Shown in pieces: positions 34,018 to 41,314 of a stretch of DNA of 64,000 nucleotides (its first letter is position 1; the number at the start of each line of letters is the position of its first letter). The stretch comes from SpSt-501 sp037481615 (GTDB lineage: Bacteria > Desulfobacterota > Desulfobacteria > Desulfobacterales > SpSt-501), in NCBI GenBank assembly GCA_037481615.1, contig JBBFLI010000007.1, one strand, 5' to 3'. The position numbers and the translations under genes were made by a program. The notes beneath the pieces are model-generated. The model was not told where the DNA came from. It searched no databases and saw only the letters and a program-made list of their open reading frames with translations.

Positions 34018-34638
34018 TCAGCCCTCCGCCGCGGCGGTCTGCGGCAGGCTGCGCCCCTTTTCGGGGCGGTCCTTCCCGGCCGGGCCCGCAGAAGGGGTCT
34101 TCTCGGGGAGCCGCAGGCTCCGCCCCTCGGCCCCGCCCGCCTCCTCGATCGCATCCACGCCGGATGCGGTGATCGCGAAGCCGCCGGCGTCGGTGCGCTC
34201 GATCAGGCCCTTCTCCTTGAGATACCAGGCGTGGAACTCGATCGCCTTCTCGGGCAGGTCGAGGAGCTGCCCCATCTGCCAGAGGCCGATCGAGCCTTTC
34301 TCCGGGTCGTTGCGGCGCTCGATGTAGAGAAGGGAAAGGAGCGCGTGGCGGATCTGCCGGTCGCGCGCGCCGTCCGGCCCCGGGGCGGCGGCCGCGGCGA
34401 GCCGCCAGCGCCGCGCGCGGATCCCCTCGTAGCGCGCGTCGTAGGCCGCGCGTTTCTCCGGGTCGGTGAGCACGCGGTAGGCCTTGGTCACGCGGTCGAA
34501 GAGCTCGACACAGCCCGTGCAGCCGTTGTCGGGGTGGTAGCGCTTGGCCAGCAGCCGGTAGACGCGCTCGATCGTCTCCTGGTCGGCCCGCGGGCTGACC
34601 TGGAGGTCCTCATAGAAATCGACAAGCTCCTCTTCCAC
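34018..34638 (-). CDS. J-domain protein with C-terminal winged-helix-like region
   Basis: 206 residues. The N-terminal 65 residues are a DnaJ J domain (DFYEDLQVSPRADQETIERV) with the HPD motif at 35-37 that activates Hsp70 ATPase; a Cys-x2-Cys follows directly (GCTGC). The middle (residues 90-170) looks like a winged helix: IRHALLSLLYIERRNDPEKG, then LPEKAIEFHAWYLKEKGLIERTD. The tail is low-complexity. Other zinc-finger and client domains of DnaJ are missing, so it is a specialised type III J protein that could bring DnaK to a DNA-binding or polypeptide client. It is convergent with the sigma-54 activator, 15 bases apart. Confidence 0.75.
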   Translation of the reverse strand: MEEELVDFYEDLQVSPRADQETIERVYRLLAKRYHPDNGCTGCVELFDRVTKAYRVLTDPEKRAAYDARYEGIRARRWRLAAAAAPGPDGARDRQIRHALLSLLYIERRNDPEKGSIGLWQMGQLLDLPEKAIEFHAWYLKEKGLIERTDAGGFAITASGVDAIEEAGGAEGRSLRLPEKTPSAGPAGKDRPEKGRSLPQTAAAEG

Positions 34639-34826
34639 GCTCGGTTCCCGTCCCTTTCCCGGTTCCGGAGGCGGGCCGGCTGACCCCCGGCGGTCCCGGT
34701 TGATTTCCTCATTTTAGCCTTTTCGGGCGGTGATGGAAAGCGCGCCCGGCCTCGCCCCGGCCGCCGAATGCGCCGGAGTGTCATCGCTTCCCCGCCGTGC
34801 GCGGCCGCAAAACAGGGAATCCCGCC

Positions 34827-35735
34827 GTGGAGCTCGATCCCGCCTGCCTCCGGCACTGCGGCCTGCTCAAGCCCCCTTTTTCCGGGGTCCCGGAGCGCCG
34901 TTTCCTCTGGCCGGGGAAGAGGTTCCTCGAGGCCCTCGCCCCCCTCAAGGTCGGCATCGAGGAGAAAAAGGGGGTCCTGCTCCTTGCGGGCGCCCCTGGA
35001 AGCGGGAAAAGCCTTCTTCTCGACGGCCTGCTCCAGGTCGTGGGGGGGAAGGGTGTTGCCGCTCGTTGTCTCCGCGCCGGGGCTGTCGGCCGGGCGCTTC
35101 CGGGCGCTTCCGGGCGCTTCCCGCCGCGGCCTGCGGCCTCGAGGCGGGGGAGGCCCCGGGGAGGAACCATCTGCTCTCGTTGCGGGGTTTCTTGCGCGCG
35201 GCGCGGGAAAGGGGCGAGGCCCCCCTGCTCGTCCTCGAGCACGCCGAGACCCCCGACGACGAGGTCCTCGAGCAGGCGAGGCTCCTATCGAACTTCGAGG
35301 GGGAAAACGAGCCGCTGCTCACCCTTCTTCTCGCCGGGGACCGGGCGCTGGACGAGAAGCTCGCCACCGGGCCCTTCCGGGCCTCTACTCCAGCGGGGGG
35401 CCGTGCGCTGCCTCCTCGAGCCGCTCACGGCCGAGGATACCGCGGCTTACATCCGCCACCGGCTCATGGCGGCGGTCCTCTTCCTGGAGATCTTCGACCC
35501 CGGGGCCGCAGCCGAGATCGCGCGCCTGGCCGGGGGCATCCCGCGGCGGATCGACCGCCTTTGCACCCGTGCGCTCGCCCTGGGCCACGAGGAAGGCAGG
35601 CGCTCCTTCACCGGCGCGTGGGTGCGGAAAAACGCCCTGCGGCCGGGGGAGGCGCCGCCTGAGGAGGGGGGGGTGAGAGGGTTCCTTCTTCGCTACCGCC
35701 ACTCGATCACGCGGCGTCTCAAGTCGATCCGGTAG
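34827..35735 (+). pseudogene. Frameshifted ExeA-like AAA ATPase
   Basis: The sequence resembles the ExeA ATPase domain but needs two frame changes. The start (GLLKPPFSGVPERRFLWPG and Walker A LLAGAPGSGKS) and the end (CLLEPLTAEDTAAYIRHRL and GGIPRRIDRLCTRALALG) share one frame, while the middle (LLVLEHAETPDDEVLEQARL and LSNFEGENEPLLTLLLAG) is in the frame beginning two bases later. The first shift occurs at three tandem copies of a decamer (35091-35120); the second lies near the six-G run around 35395-35400. The Walker B region reads VLEHAE rather than VIDEAQ, which suggests earlier decay. GTG at 34827 is the likely original start. Sequencing error is an alternative. A healthy paralogue is gspA at 18.6-20.3 kb. 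Confidence 0.7.
35091..35120. repeat. Tandem decamer, three copies
   Basis: CGGGCGCTTC is repeated three times head to tail inside the ExeA-like pseudogene. A change in copy number by one or two units alters the reading frame; adding one copy or removing two would rejoin the first and middle frames. Confidence 0.85.
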
Positions 35736-36421
35736 TCCACTTCCTTCAGGAAATTCATGCCGAGCAGCCCGTCGTATTCGGCCTGCGGGCCCGTGTGCTC
35801 GATCACGGCGGCGGGGAAGTTCTCGAGCCGGTGGGGCCCCACGCGGATGAAGGCGAGGCGGACGATGTCGGCCGAGATCGTCTTCCCGCCGGGGAGAAGG
35901 AGCTTTCCCTTCTCCAGGACGGGGGCGTTCAGCTTCTTCACCGCCGCGCGGTTGAGGGTCGTGATCGAGGCCCCGGTGTCGAGGACGAGGGTTGCCTTCA
36001 CCTCGCGGCCGTCGTGGCCGATCACGGCCGGGACGAGCACGCGCTCGTTTTTGACCTCGATCATCGTCTCCCGCGGCGAGGCGGCGGAACCTGGGGGCGC
36101 CGCGGCCGTCTTTCGGGGGGCGGGGTCGATGTAGAATTTGCGGTTCTCGTCGATCCGCAGAAAATCGCCGTCGGCGTCGCGGCCGCGGCTGTAGGTGCCG
36201 CGCTCGCCCGGCCGGAAGTGGCCGCGGTCGGCCTCGGGGATGTCCCACTCGCCGTCGCGGTCGGTCTGGAAGACGAGCCCCTTGCCCTCGGGCCGGATCA
36301 CGTAGTTTCCGGCCGCGGCATGGCCTGCGGCCAACAGGGGGGTCATCGCCGCAAGCGAAAGCAATATCTTCGCCCAGCGCCTCGCCACCCGTTTCCCCTC
36401 CCGCCGCCCACGGGGCCGCAT
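35693..36421 (-). CDS. Exported retropepsin-like aspartic protease
   Basis: 242 residues. A basic N-terminus and hydrophobic core (AKILLSLAAMTPLLAAGHAAA) form a signal peptide. A short charged repeat-like region (residues 40-100) precedes the protease domain, whose active site is LVLDTGASITTL (Asp148). The flap and second strand region (YDGLLGMNFLKEVDYRID) match the bacterial gag-asp_proteas/Asp_protease_2 family, which works as a dimer. Probably periplasmic. It overlaps the end of the ExeA-like pseudogene by 43 bases in convergent orientation. The two elements upstream, a repeat and a terminator, separate it from the DUF4382 gene. Confidence 0.8.
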   Translation of the reverse strand: MRPRGRREGKRVARRWAKILLSLAAMTPLLAAGHAAAGNYVIRPEGKGLVFQTDRDGEWDIPEADRGHFRPGERGTYSRGRDADGDFLRIDENRKFYIDPAPRKTAAAPPGSAASPRETMIEVKNERVLVPAVIGHDGREVKATLVLDTGASITTLNRAAVKKLNAPVLEKGKLLLPGGKTISADIVRLAFIRVGPHRLENFPAAVIEHTGPQAEYDGLLGMNFLKEVDYRIDLRRRVIEWR

Positions 36422-36464
36422 CCGCCCGGGGTTTTTGATTTTCTAGTTTCTCACGGGGCGACGG

Positions 36465-36496
36465 AAAAAGGGAAGGGCGTGCGCTCCGCCCTCCCC
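36465..36496 (-). terminator. Intrinsic terminator of the DUF4382 gene
   Basis: Arms at 36470-36479 and 36487-36496 pair at 9 of 10 positions around a 7-base loop and are followed on the minus strand by TTTTT (36465-36469). It lies about 60 bases after the DUF4382 stop codon. Confidence 0.7.
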
Positions 36497-36530
36497 TTCG
36501 ATCAGCGGCCTTTCCGCCGCAAGGAGAGTA

Positions 36531-36557
36531 AAGTGATATATGAATGGACGTCCCCTA
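36531..36557 (-). repeat. 27-bp repeat, copy A, starting with the DUF4382 stop codon
   Basis: On the minus strand the repeat begins with the TAG stop, then GGGGACGTCC-type sequence, ATT, and ends in a TATATCACTT block. It matches copy B at 26 of 27 bases and copy C at 23 of 27. Just before it the gene reads GGACATCCCCTTT, which can pair with GGGGACGTCC (9 of 10 bases) to make a hairpin across the stop codon. Copies lie at 37951-37977 and 55741-55767. Confidence 0.85.
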
Positions 36558-37793
36558 AAAGGGGATGTCCAGGGAGGTCGTCCCCCCGGCCGTCACCGTG
36601 ACGCCGGCTTCTTCGCCTTCGCTCACGCGGCCGCTCCCGTCGTCGTAGACGGCGTAATGGACCTCGTAGTCGCCGGCCGGCGGCAGGACGAAGGCGTAAG
36701 CGCCCAGGTTGGCGAAATTGCCGGCTGCGACCTCGAGCGGGACTGCTTCCGGCGCCCCGGCGCAGGCGAGGCTCCGGCGGATGCTCAGGCTGACGAATGG
36801 GTCCTCACCGGCCCCGGCGATGGTGATTGCGCCGGTGAGCGTGCCGCTCTCCACCGGCCCGGCAAGTCCGATCTCCGTCTCGTCCGGATCCTGGTTCATC
36901 CCCGCCGTCGCCGTAACCGCCGCGCACGCGGGCTCGTAAACCCGGGTGCTCCCCTCCGTTCTGTCCGGCGTGACATGGGCGACGATGGAATAGTTCCCCG
37001 GCGGCAGCATCAGCGCGAATTTCCCCTCTGCATCGGTCACGGTCGCGGCGTGGACGACGAGGGTGTCATCCTCCGGGTCCGCCGGCGTGTCGTGGTCATC
37101 CCAGGACTGGGCGGCGACGCGGACGCCGGGGAGGGGGTTGGCCGGGTCGGACCGGTCGGTCACCACCCCGCGCACGATCGCGTAGTCGAGCCGTTCGAGG
37201 ACCTTGATCGTGGGCTTGAGGAGCCAGTTCCCGCTCGCCCCCGCCCGCACGACCGAGCGCGCGGCGTCGAAGTCGAGGACGAGCTCGGTTGTGCCGTTTT
37301 CCTCGATCGTGAAGCCGTGGACGATCTTGATCCCGGTCTGGAAGCCGCTCGGGACCTTGAGCTCGTGCACCTCGTCCTCGGCCGTGATCACATAGTTCGC
37401 GAAGGGGTGTCTGCGGCTGAGGAGGTTGACCCCGTCGTCGGGGGTTCTCCCGAGGATGAGCCGCATCTGGGTGTAGCGGCCGGCCTCGAGATCGGTCAGG
37501 CCGAGGTCGGTTCTCACGCCGTTGACGAGCTCGAGGAGGTTGTAGGTCTTGCCGTTTCCGACGTCGGAGACCGTCTTCCAGTTGGCCGGCGGGCTCTCGC
37601 TTCCCCCGAGGTGGACCTGGACCTTGTCGATCGTGACGTAGACGGCCTTCAGGCCGTCGACCGCGGCGTCGGTCAGGCTGAGGGAGAGCTTTCCCGTCCC
37701 GCCCCCCTCCGAAGTTCCGCCCCCGCCCCCGCCGCAGCCGAGGAAGAAGACCGTCGTCAGAAGCGCGATTGCGCCGAAAACACGTCCTTTCAT
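36555..37793 (-). CDS. DUF4382-domain lipoprotein
   Basis: 412 residues. The signal peptide ends in the lipobox FFLGC followed by a run of Gly. Residues 35-190 are a DUF4382 domain (KLSLSLTDAAVDGLKAVYVT and the EAGRYTQMRLILG block). A carboxypeptidase-regulatory-like beta domain follows (AIVRGVVTDRSDPANPLPGV, then VTDAEGKFALMLPPGNYSI), and a third beta domain ends the protein. Such proteins are surface or periplasmic and have no assigned biochemical role. It has its own promoter with an operator-like repeat and a terminator. Its TAG stop is inside the 27-bp repeat. It follows the DUF5666 and DUF6502 genes in the same orientation. Confidence 0.82.
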   Translation of the reverse strand: MKGRVFGAIALLTTVFFLGCGGGGGGTSEGGGTGKLSLSLTDAAVDGLKAVYVTIDKVQVHLGGSESPPANWKTVSDVGNGKTYNLLELVNGVRTDLGLTDLEAGRYTQMRLILGRTPDDGVNLLSRRHPFANYVITAEDEVHELKVPSGFQTGIKIVHGFTIEENGTTELVLDFDAARSVVRAGASGNWLLKPTIKVLERLDYAIVRGVVTDRSDPANPLPGVRVAAQSWDDHDTPADPEDDTLVVHAATVTDAEGKFALMLPPGNYSIVAHVTPDRTEGSTRVYEPACAAVTATAGMNQDPDETEIGLAGPVESGTLTGAITIAGAGEDPFVSLSIRRSLACAGAPEAVPLEVAAGNFANLGAYAFVLPPAGDYEVHYAVYDDGSGRVSEGEEAGVTVTAGGTTSLDIPF

Positions 37794-37882
37794 GATGCCC
37801 CCTCCTTTCCCGGGGATGCCTTCCCTGGGGATCCGTCGGCCGAGATGGCCTCCCGCGGGACGAGTGCGCCCCCGGAATCAAC

Positions 37883-37918
37883 TTGGGAATTATATCCCAA
37901 ATGATAGCCCCGGGTCAA
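37883..37918 (-). promoter_or_regulatory. Sigma-70 promoter of the DUF4382 gene with an overlapping operator-like inverted repeat
   Basis: Minus strand TTGACC (37913-37918), 18-base spacer, TATAAT (37889-37894, perfect). TTGGGA (37883-37888) and TCCCAA (37895-37900) flank the -10 hexamer as perfect 6-base arms, the arrangement expected for a repressor site. Transcription would start near 37882, about 90 bases before the ATG at 37793. Confidence 0.7.
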
Positions 37919-37950
37919 GAAACCGGCCGGCACGCCCCCGGGGCGATGGC

Positions 37951-37977
37951 AAGTGATATCTGAATGGACGTCCCCTA
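37951..37977 (-). repeat. 27-bp repeat, copy B, starting with the DUF5666 stop codon
   Basis: Same element as copies A and C, again beginning with the TAG stop of the gene before it. It differs from A at one base. It contains two short palindromes, GGACGTCC and GATATC. It lies between DUF5666 and the DUF4382 promoter. Confidence 0.85.
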
Positions 37978-39417
37978 GTGGGAGAGGGAGATCGTGCGCC
38001 AGGAGGCGGTTGCGCCGGTGAGGGCGCCGTTCAGGTTGACCGTGTCGCCGGCGCGGAGGCGGGCGAGAAAATCGCCGCGCGAAAGCGGGCCCGCCCCCTC
38101 CAGGGAAAAGCCGTCCTCGGGGATCCGCCCGGTGTCGATCGCGACCCCCAGGACGGAGATCACGGGCCCGTCTACGCTCTCCACGGGGCCGCGGAGCGCC
38201 AGCTGGCGCTTGGGGTTTTTCTGAACGACGATCTTTTCCGCGACCACCCGACCCGCTGCATGCGCGGCGCCGTAGACCTTGACATGGTCGCCGGGCAGGA
38301 TCTCCTCGAGGGAGCGCGCCTGGCCGACGAAGCGCGTGAGATCGTTTCCGGCGACGGCAAGGCCTTCGAGCCCCAGGAGCGAAAGCTCGGCCCCGGTGAC
38401 CGCCGCGACGTCCGATTCGACCTTGACGGGTGCGGTCGGCTGGACCGTGTCGGCAAGGAGCCGCCCCCGCGCGAGCGAGCCGGTGACGAGAAGCCCCGTG
38501 CCTGTCCCGATCTCCGCGGGCAGGATCCGCAGGAAGCTCGTCGCCGCGTCGGTGATGACGGGGACGCCCGAGACCTCGAAGGAGCTGAGCGAGGAAAAGC
38601 GCGTCACCACGCCGGCGACCGAGGCCTGCTCGGCTTCCGTCGCTCCCAGGACCGATTCCGAGGCGACCGCGGAGGCAAGAAGGGTGCCGGAAGCCTCGAG
38701 GGCGCCCCTCACCTCGACGAGCCCGCCCTCCTCAGGGTCGGGCCCGGCGAGGCCGTTCAAGTCGGCGAGCGAGTAATCGATCGTCAGGCCCCCGATCGCG
38801 AAGGTGCGCAGCCCGGGGTTCACGCCGGCGGCGTTGCCGCGCACCTGGACCGGGTCCCCCGTCGCGTAGGCGTCGGCCGCTTTGCGGGCGAAGGCCGCCA
38901 GGATGCGTCCCGCCTCGTCCCGCGGCCCGGAGACCTCGAGCGCCTGCCCGGCCGCGATCGCCTCCCGGGTGACGCCGGAGAGCGCCGTTGAAGGGTCGAC
39001 GACCACGGCCTGGCCCATCACCGTGAGGAGAAGCGTCTCCGCGTCGAGCGCCTCGACCTGCTCGACCGGGCCGACCACGTCCTCGTTGTAGACGACCCTC
39101 GTTGCGGAGCCGGTCCGGTCGGCAAAGGGGCCCTCCACGCGCACGCGCATCCCCACGGCGAGGTTCGCCCGGGCCGCATCGTCGCCGGTGCCGCGCTCGG
39201 TGCCGTCCACCACGATCGCGGCTCCCGCCGTGTCGAACTCGACCCCGTTCACGAAGATGCTGCCGAACTTCGAAACCGACCCCACGGTGACCCCCGAGCC
39301 GCCGATCCCGCCCGAGGCCGTGAGATCCCCGCCTGCACCGCCGCCCGCGCAGCCGGAGAGCAACGCGGCCGCGAGGGCGAGCAGGACGATCGCCGACCCG
39401 CAGAGGTTTTGCTTCAT
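37975..39417 (-). CDS. DUF5666-repeat lipoprotein
   Basis: About 480 residues from the ATG at 39417. Signal peptide with lipobox LLSGC followed by Gly-rich sequence. The mature part is a chain of beta domains of the DUF5666 type (GSVSKFGSIFVNGVEFDT; later GVVTRFSSLSSFEVSGVPV and VVEVRGALEASGTLLASA-like strands), each about 70-80 residues and OB-like in pattern. No enzymatic motif is visible; a surface or periplasmic binding role is likely. It starts 10 bases after the DUF6502 stop, so the two are co-transcribed. Its stop codon is the first triplet of repeat copy B. Confidence 0.8.
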   Translation of the reverse strand: MKQNLCGSAIVLLALAAALLSGCAGGGAGGDLTASGGIGGSGVTVGSVSKFGSIFVNGVEFDTAGAAIVVDGTERGTGDDAARANLAVGMRVRVEGPFADRTGSATRVVYNEDVVGPVEQVEALDAETLLLTVMGQAVVVDPSTALSGVTREAIAAGQALEVSGPRDEAGRILAAFARKAADAYATGDPVQVRGNAAGVNPGLRTFAIGGLTIDYSLADLNGLAGPDPEEGGLVEVRGALEASGTLLASAVASESVLGATEAEQASVAGVVTRFSSLSSFEVSGVPVITDAATSFLRILPAEIGTGTGLLVTGSLARGRLLADTVQPTAPVKVESDVAAVTGAELSLLGLEGLAVAGNDLTRFVGQARSLEEILPGDHVKVYGAAHAAGRVVAEKIVVQKNPKRQLALRGPVESVDGPVISVLGVAIDTGRIPEDGFSLEGAGPLSRGDFLARLRAGDTVNLNGALTGATASWRTISLSH

Positions 39418-39427
39418 GGAAAGGCCC

Positions 39428-40252
39428 TCACGCTTCCTCACGGAAGGGTTCCTCGATGTAGTAGATCCCCAGCCCGGCGCGATACCGCCCCGTCCCCGAG
39501 ACCCCGGGGTTGTTGTCCCGGTCGCGCGCGGAGAGCCAGAGATCGAGCCGCTCGAGCAGCCGCTGCGCGGCCTCGGCGGAGAGCGCGCGGAACTCCGGGA
39601 GCGCCTCGCCGGGGAGGTTGTCGTAGAGCACCTTCCGCTGGAAGAAGGCGCTCTCCCCCTCGGCCTCCAGGTTGTGGCCGATCGTCGTGATGAGGTAGCC
39701 CACGTCCGTCCCCAGGATGTGGAGCTTCACGGCGTCGCCCGCCCCGGGGACGAAGCTCCGTACGGCGAGCTTGAGCCGCCCGTCGCGCAGGGTCTTCACC
39801 GCCCCGATCCGGTGAAGCTCGTCCAGCACCGCGCGCGGGGTCATGTCCCCGCTGTAGCGGCGCACCAGCTCGGCGAAGCTCGGCCCCTCGCCCTTGAAGG
39901 GGAGCGCGGCCGGGGCCCCGCGGCCGTCCTTGAATTCCGGGTCGCGCCGCCAGCCTGAGATCACGCGCGCCGCGCGGTTGTAGCGCGCGGAGGAGTCGCG
40001 GTCCTCCGGGGCCCCCCGGGCGAGCAGCCGGGCCACCTCCTTGCGCGTGAGACCCGTCGCCACGGCGATCCGCGCGACCGCGGGCTTCTTTCCCTCCTCG
40101 GCGAAGCGCCCCGCGGCCGCGTCGACGAAGGCGCGCCGGGCGACCGCGGCGAAGGCCTGGAAGGAAACCCCGCGTCGCAACAACAGCCGCGCGAGCGGCC
40201 GGAGCATCCGCACGAGAGCCGCTTCGAGAGCGTCGGAGCGTTCGTCGGCCAT
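39428..40252 (-). CDS. DUF6502-family protein
   Basis: 274 residues from the ATG at 40252. The N-terminal half contains a helix-turn-helix-like stretch (VARIAVATGLTRKEVARLLA) after a helical RRGVSFQAFAAVARRAFVDA region, typical of DUF6502 proteins. The remainder is unassigned, with WHH-type beta and helical patches and no signal peptide, so it is probably cytoplasmic. It is the first gene before DUF5666 (10 bases) and, further on, DUF4382. These three domains tend to occur together in my knowledge of related genomes. A role as regulator of the set, acting on the inverted repeat at 37883-37900, is an inference worth testing. Confidence 0.75.
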   Translation of the reverse strand: MADERSDALEAALVRMLRPLARLLLRRGVSFQAFAAVARRAFVDAAAGRFAEEGKKPAVARIAVATGLTRKEVARLLARGAPEDRDSSARYNRAARVISGWRRDPEFKDGRGAPAALPFKGEGPSFAELVRRYSGDMTPRAVLDELHRIGAVKTLRDGRLKLAVRSFVPGAGDAVKLHILGTDVGYLITTIGHNLEAEGESAFFQRKVLYDNLPGEALPEFRALSAEAAQRLLERLDLWLSARDRDNNPGVSGTGRYRAGLGIYYIEEPFREEA

Positions 40253-40270
40253 GAGCAAAGAAACAGCCCT

Positions 40271-40507
40271 CTAAGATTCGTTCGGCGACTCTACGCCATT
40301 TCCCCGGACGATGGAAGCGCCCGCCTCGCCTGCGCGGGGATGAATCCTCCCGACGCGCATCGTGCCGTCCGCCGCCACCGGCTCGAGAAGACGGCTTTCG
40401 CCCGGGTCCAGGGACATCTCTTTTCCCTCGTTCAGAAAAGCGGGGGACGGGCGCCGGGAAAGCTCCTCGAAGGCTCCGGGTTTGAAAAAGGCCGCATGCG
40501 TCCCCAT
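40271..40507 (-). CDS. Possible small protein downstream of DUF362
   Basis: 78 codons starting 8 bases after the DUF362 stop, with GAAGGA 5 bases before the ATG. The sequence is charged, with no membrane segment and no family I recognise (SLDPGESRLLEPVAADGTMR is the most ordered-looking part). It lies in a long minus-strand open frame that is otherwise a shadow, so it may not be real; the ribosome site and position are the only support. Apart from it, 40253-40515 holds nothing clear. Confidence 0.35.
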   Translation of the reverse strand: MGTHAAFFKPGAFEELSRRPSPAFLNEGKEMSLDPGESRLLEPVAADGTMRVGRIHPRAGEAGASIVRGNGVESPNES

Positions 40508-40515
40508 GCCGTCCT

Positions 40516-41314
40516 TCAAGCGAGGCGCAGGTTTTTCTGCGCCGGGATGGAATCGAGAAGCCGGAAATCCCGGCGGACGGAAGCGGGCGGCTCCCCCCGC
40601 TGCTCGATATTTTCCTCGCCGATCGTCCCTAAGCGGCCCGAGGAGCGCTCGAGGTAGGGGACCCTCCAGGGGTCGATGCCCATGACCCGGGCGCAGGTCG
40701 CATCCACGGCGGGGAGGTTCCGGCCCATCACCAGCACCCCGGCCGGGACCGCATCCCCCATGATGGGGCCGTCCCCCTCCATGCCCACCACCCCGTCCAC
40801 GATCGCAAGCTGCGGCCTGACCGTCGCCGCGATGTCGAAGATGCACTGCTCGATCCCCGCCCAGTGGAGCACGTTCTTCGGCCAGCCGTAGATCGTCCCC
40901 GGCATGACGCCGAAGAGGTTCTTCAGGGAGAGGGTTACGCCCGCCCAGTGGTGGGTCTTCATCTTGGCGAGCGACACGATGAGGTCCGCCCGCAGCACCG
41001 CCCCGGGGAGAAAGAGATCTTTCAAGCGGCTTGCCTTCCCCCGGTTTTCCACCTTGACCGGCGCCTCCTCGTTCAGGTCGACGAAAGGGATGCGATCCTC
41101 GTGGAGCACATCGAGGAGGCCCGACTCCTCGAGGACGAGGATGGTGTCCCGGCGGTGGCCCGAGCCCTCGGCGACCGCAACCGAAGCCGCACCGAGGGCG
41201 AGGAAAACCTCGGCCGCGGCGCGGACGACGAAGGGCGCCCGTCCCCGCCGCCGCGCCCGCGGCCAGGCCCGCCTTGAGGAACGCCCTTCTTGTCATTTCG
41301 GGAAACGCGCTCAT
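40516..41314 (-). pseudogene. DUF362 protein with Tat signal, frameshifted and shortened
   Basis: The gene begins with an ATG overlapping the upstream stop codon (ATGA at 41311-41314) and encodes a Tat-type signal (TRRAFLKAGLAAGAAAGTGA). Immediately after, the DUF362 body continues only in the next frame: PFVVRAAAEVFLALGAASVA, AEGSGHRRDT, FVDLNEEAPV, SLAKMKTHHWAGVTLSLKNL, AIVDGVVGMEGDGP. The part that normally lies between the signal and this point (roughly 60-100 residues including the first ligand strands) is missing, so a deletion with a frameshift joined the two. The 197-residue frame from 41109 could still be translated as a fragment. Role of intact family members: exported iron-sulfur or anion-binding proteins of unclear function. 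Confidence 0.65.
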
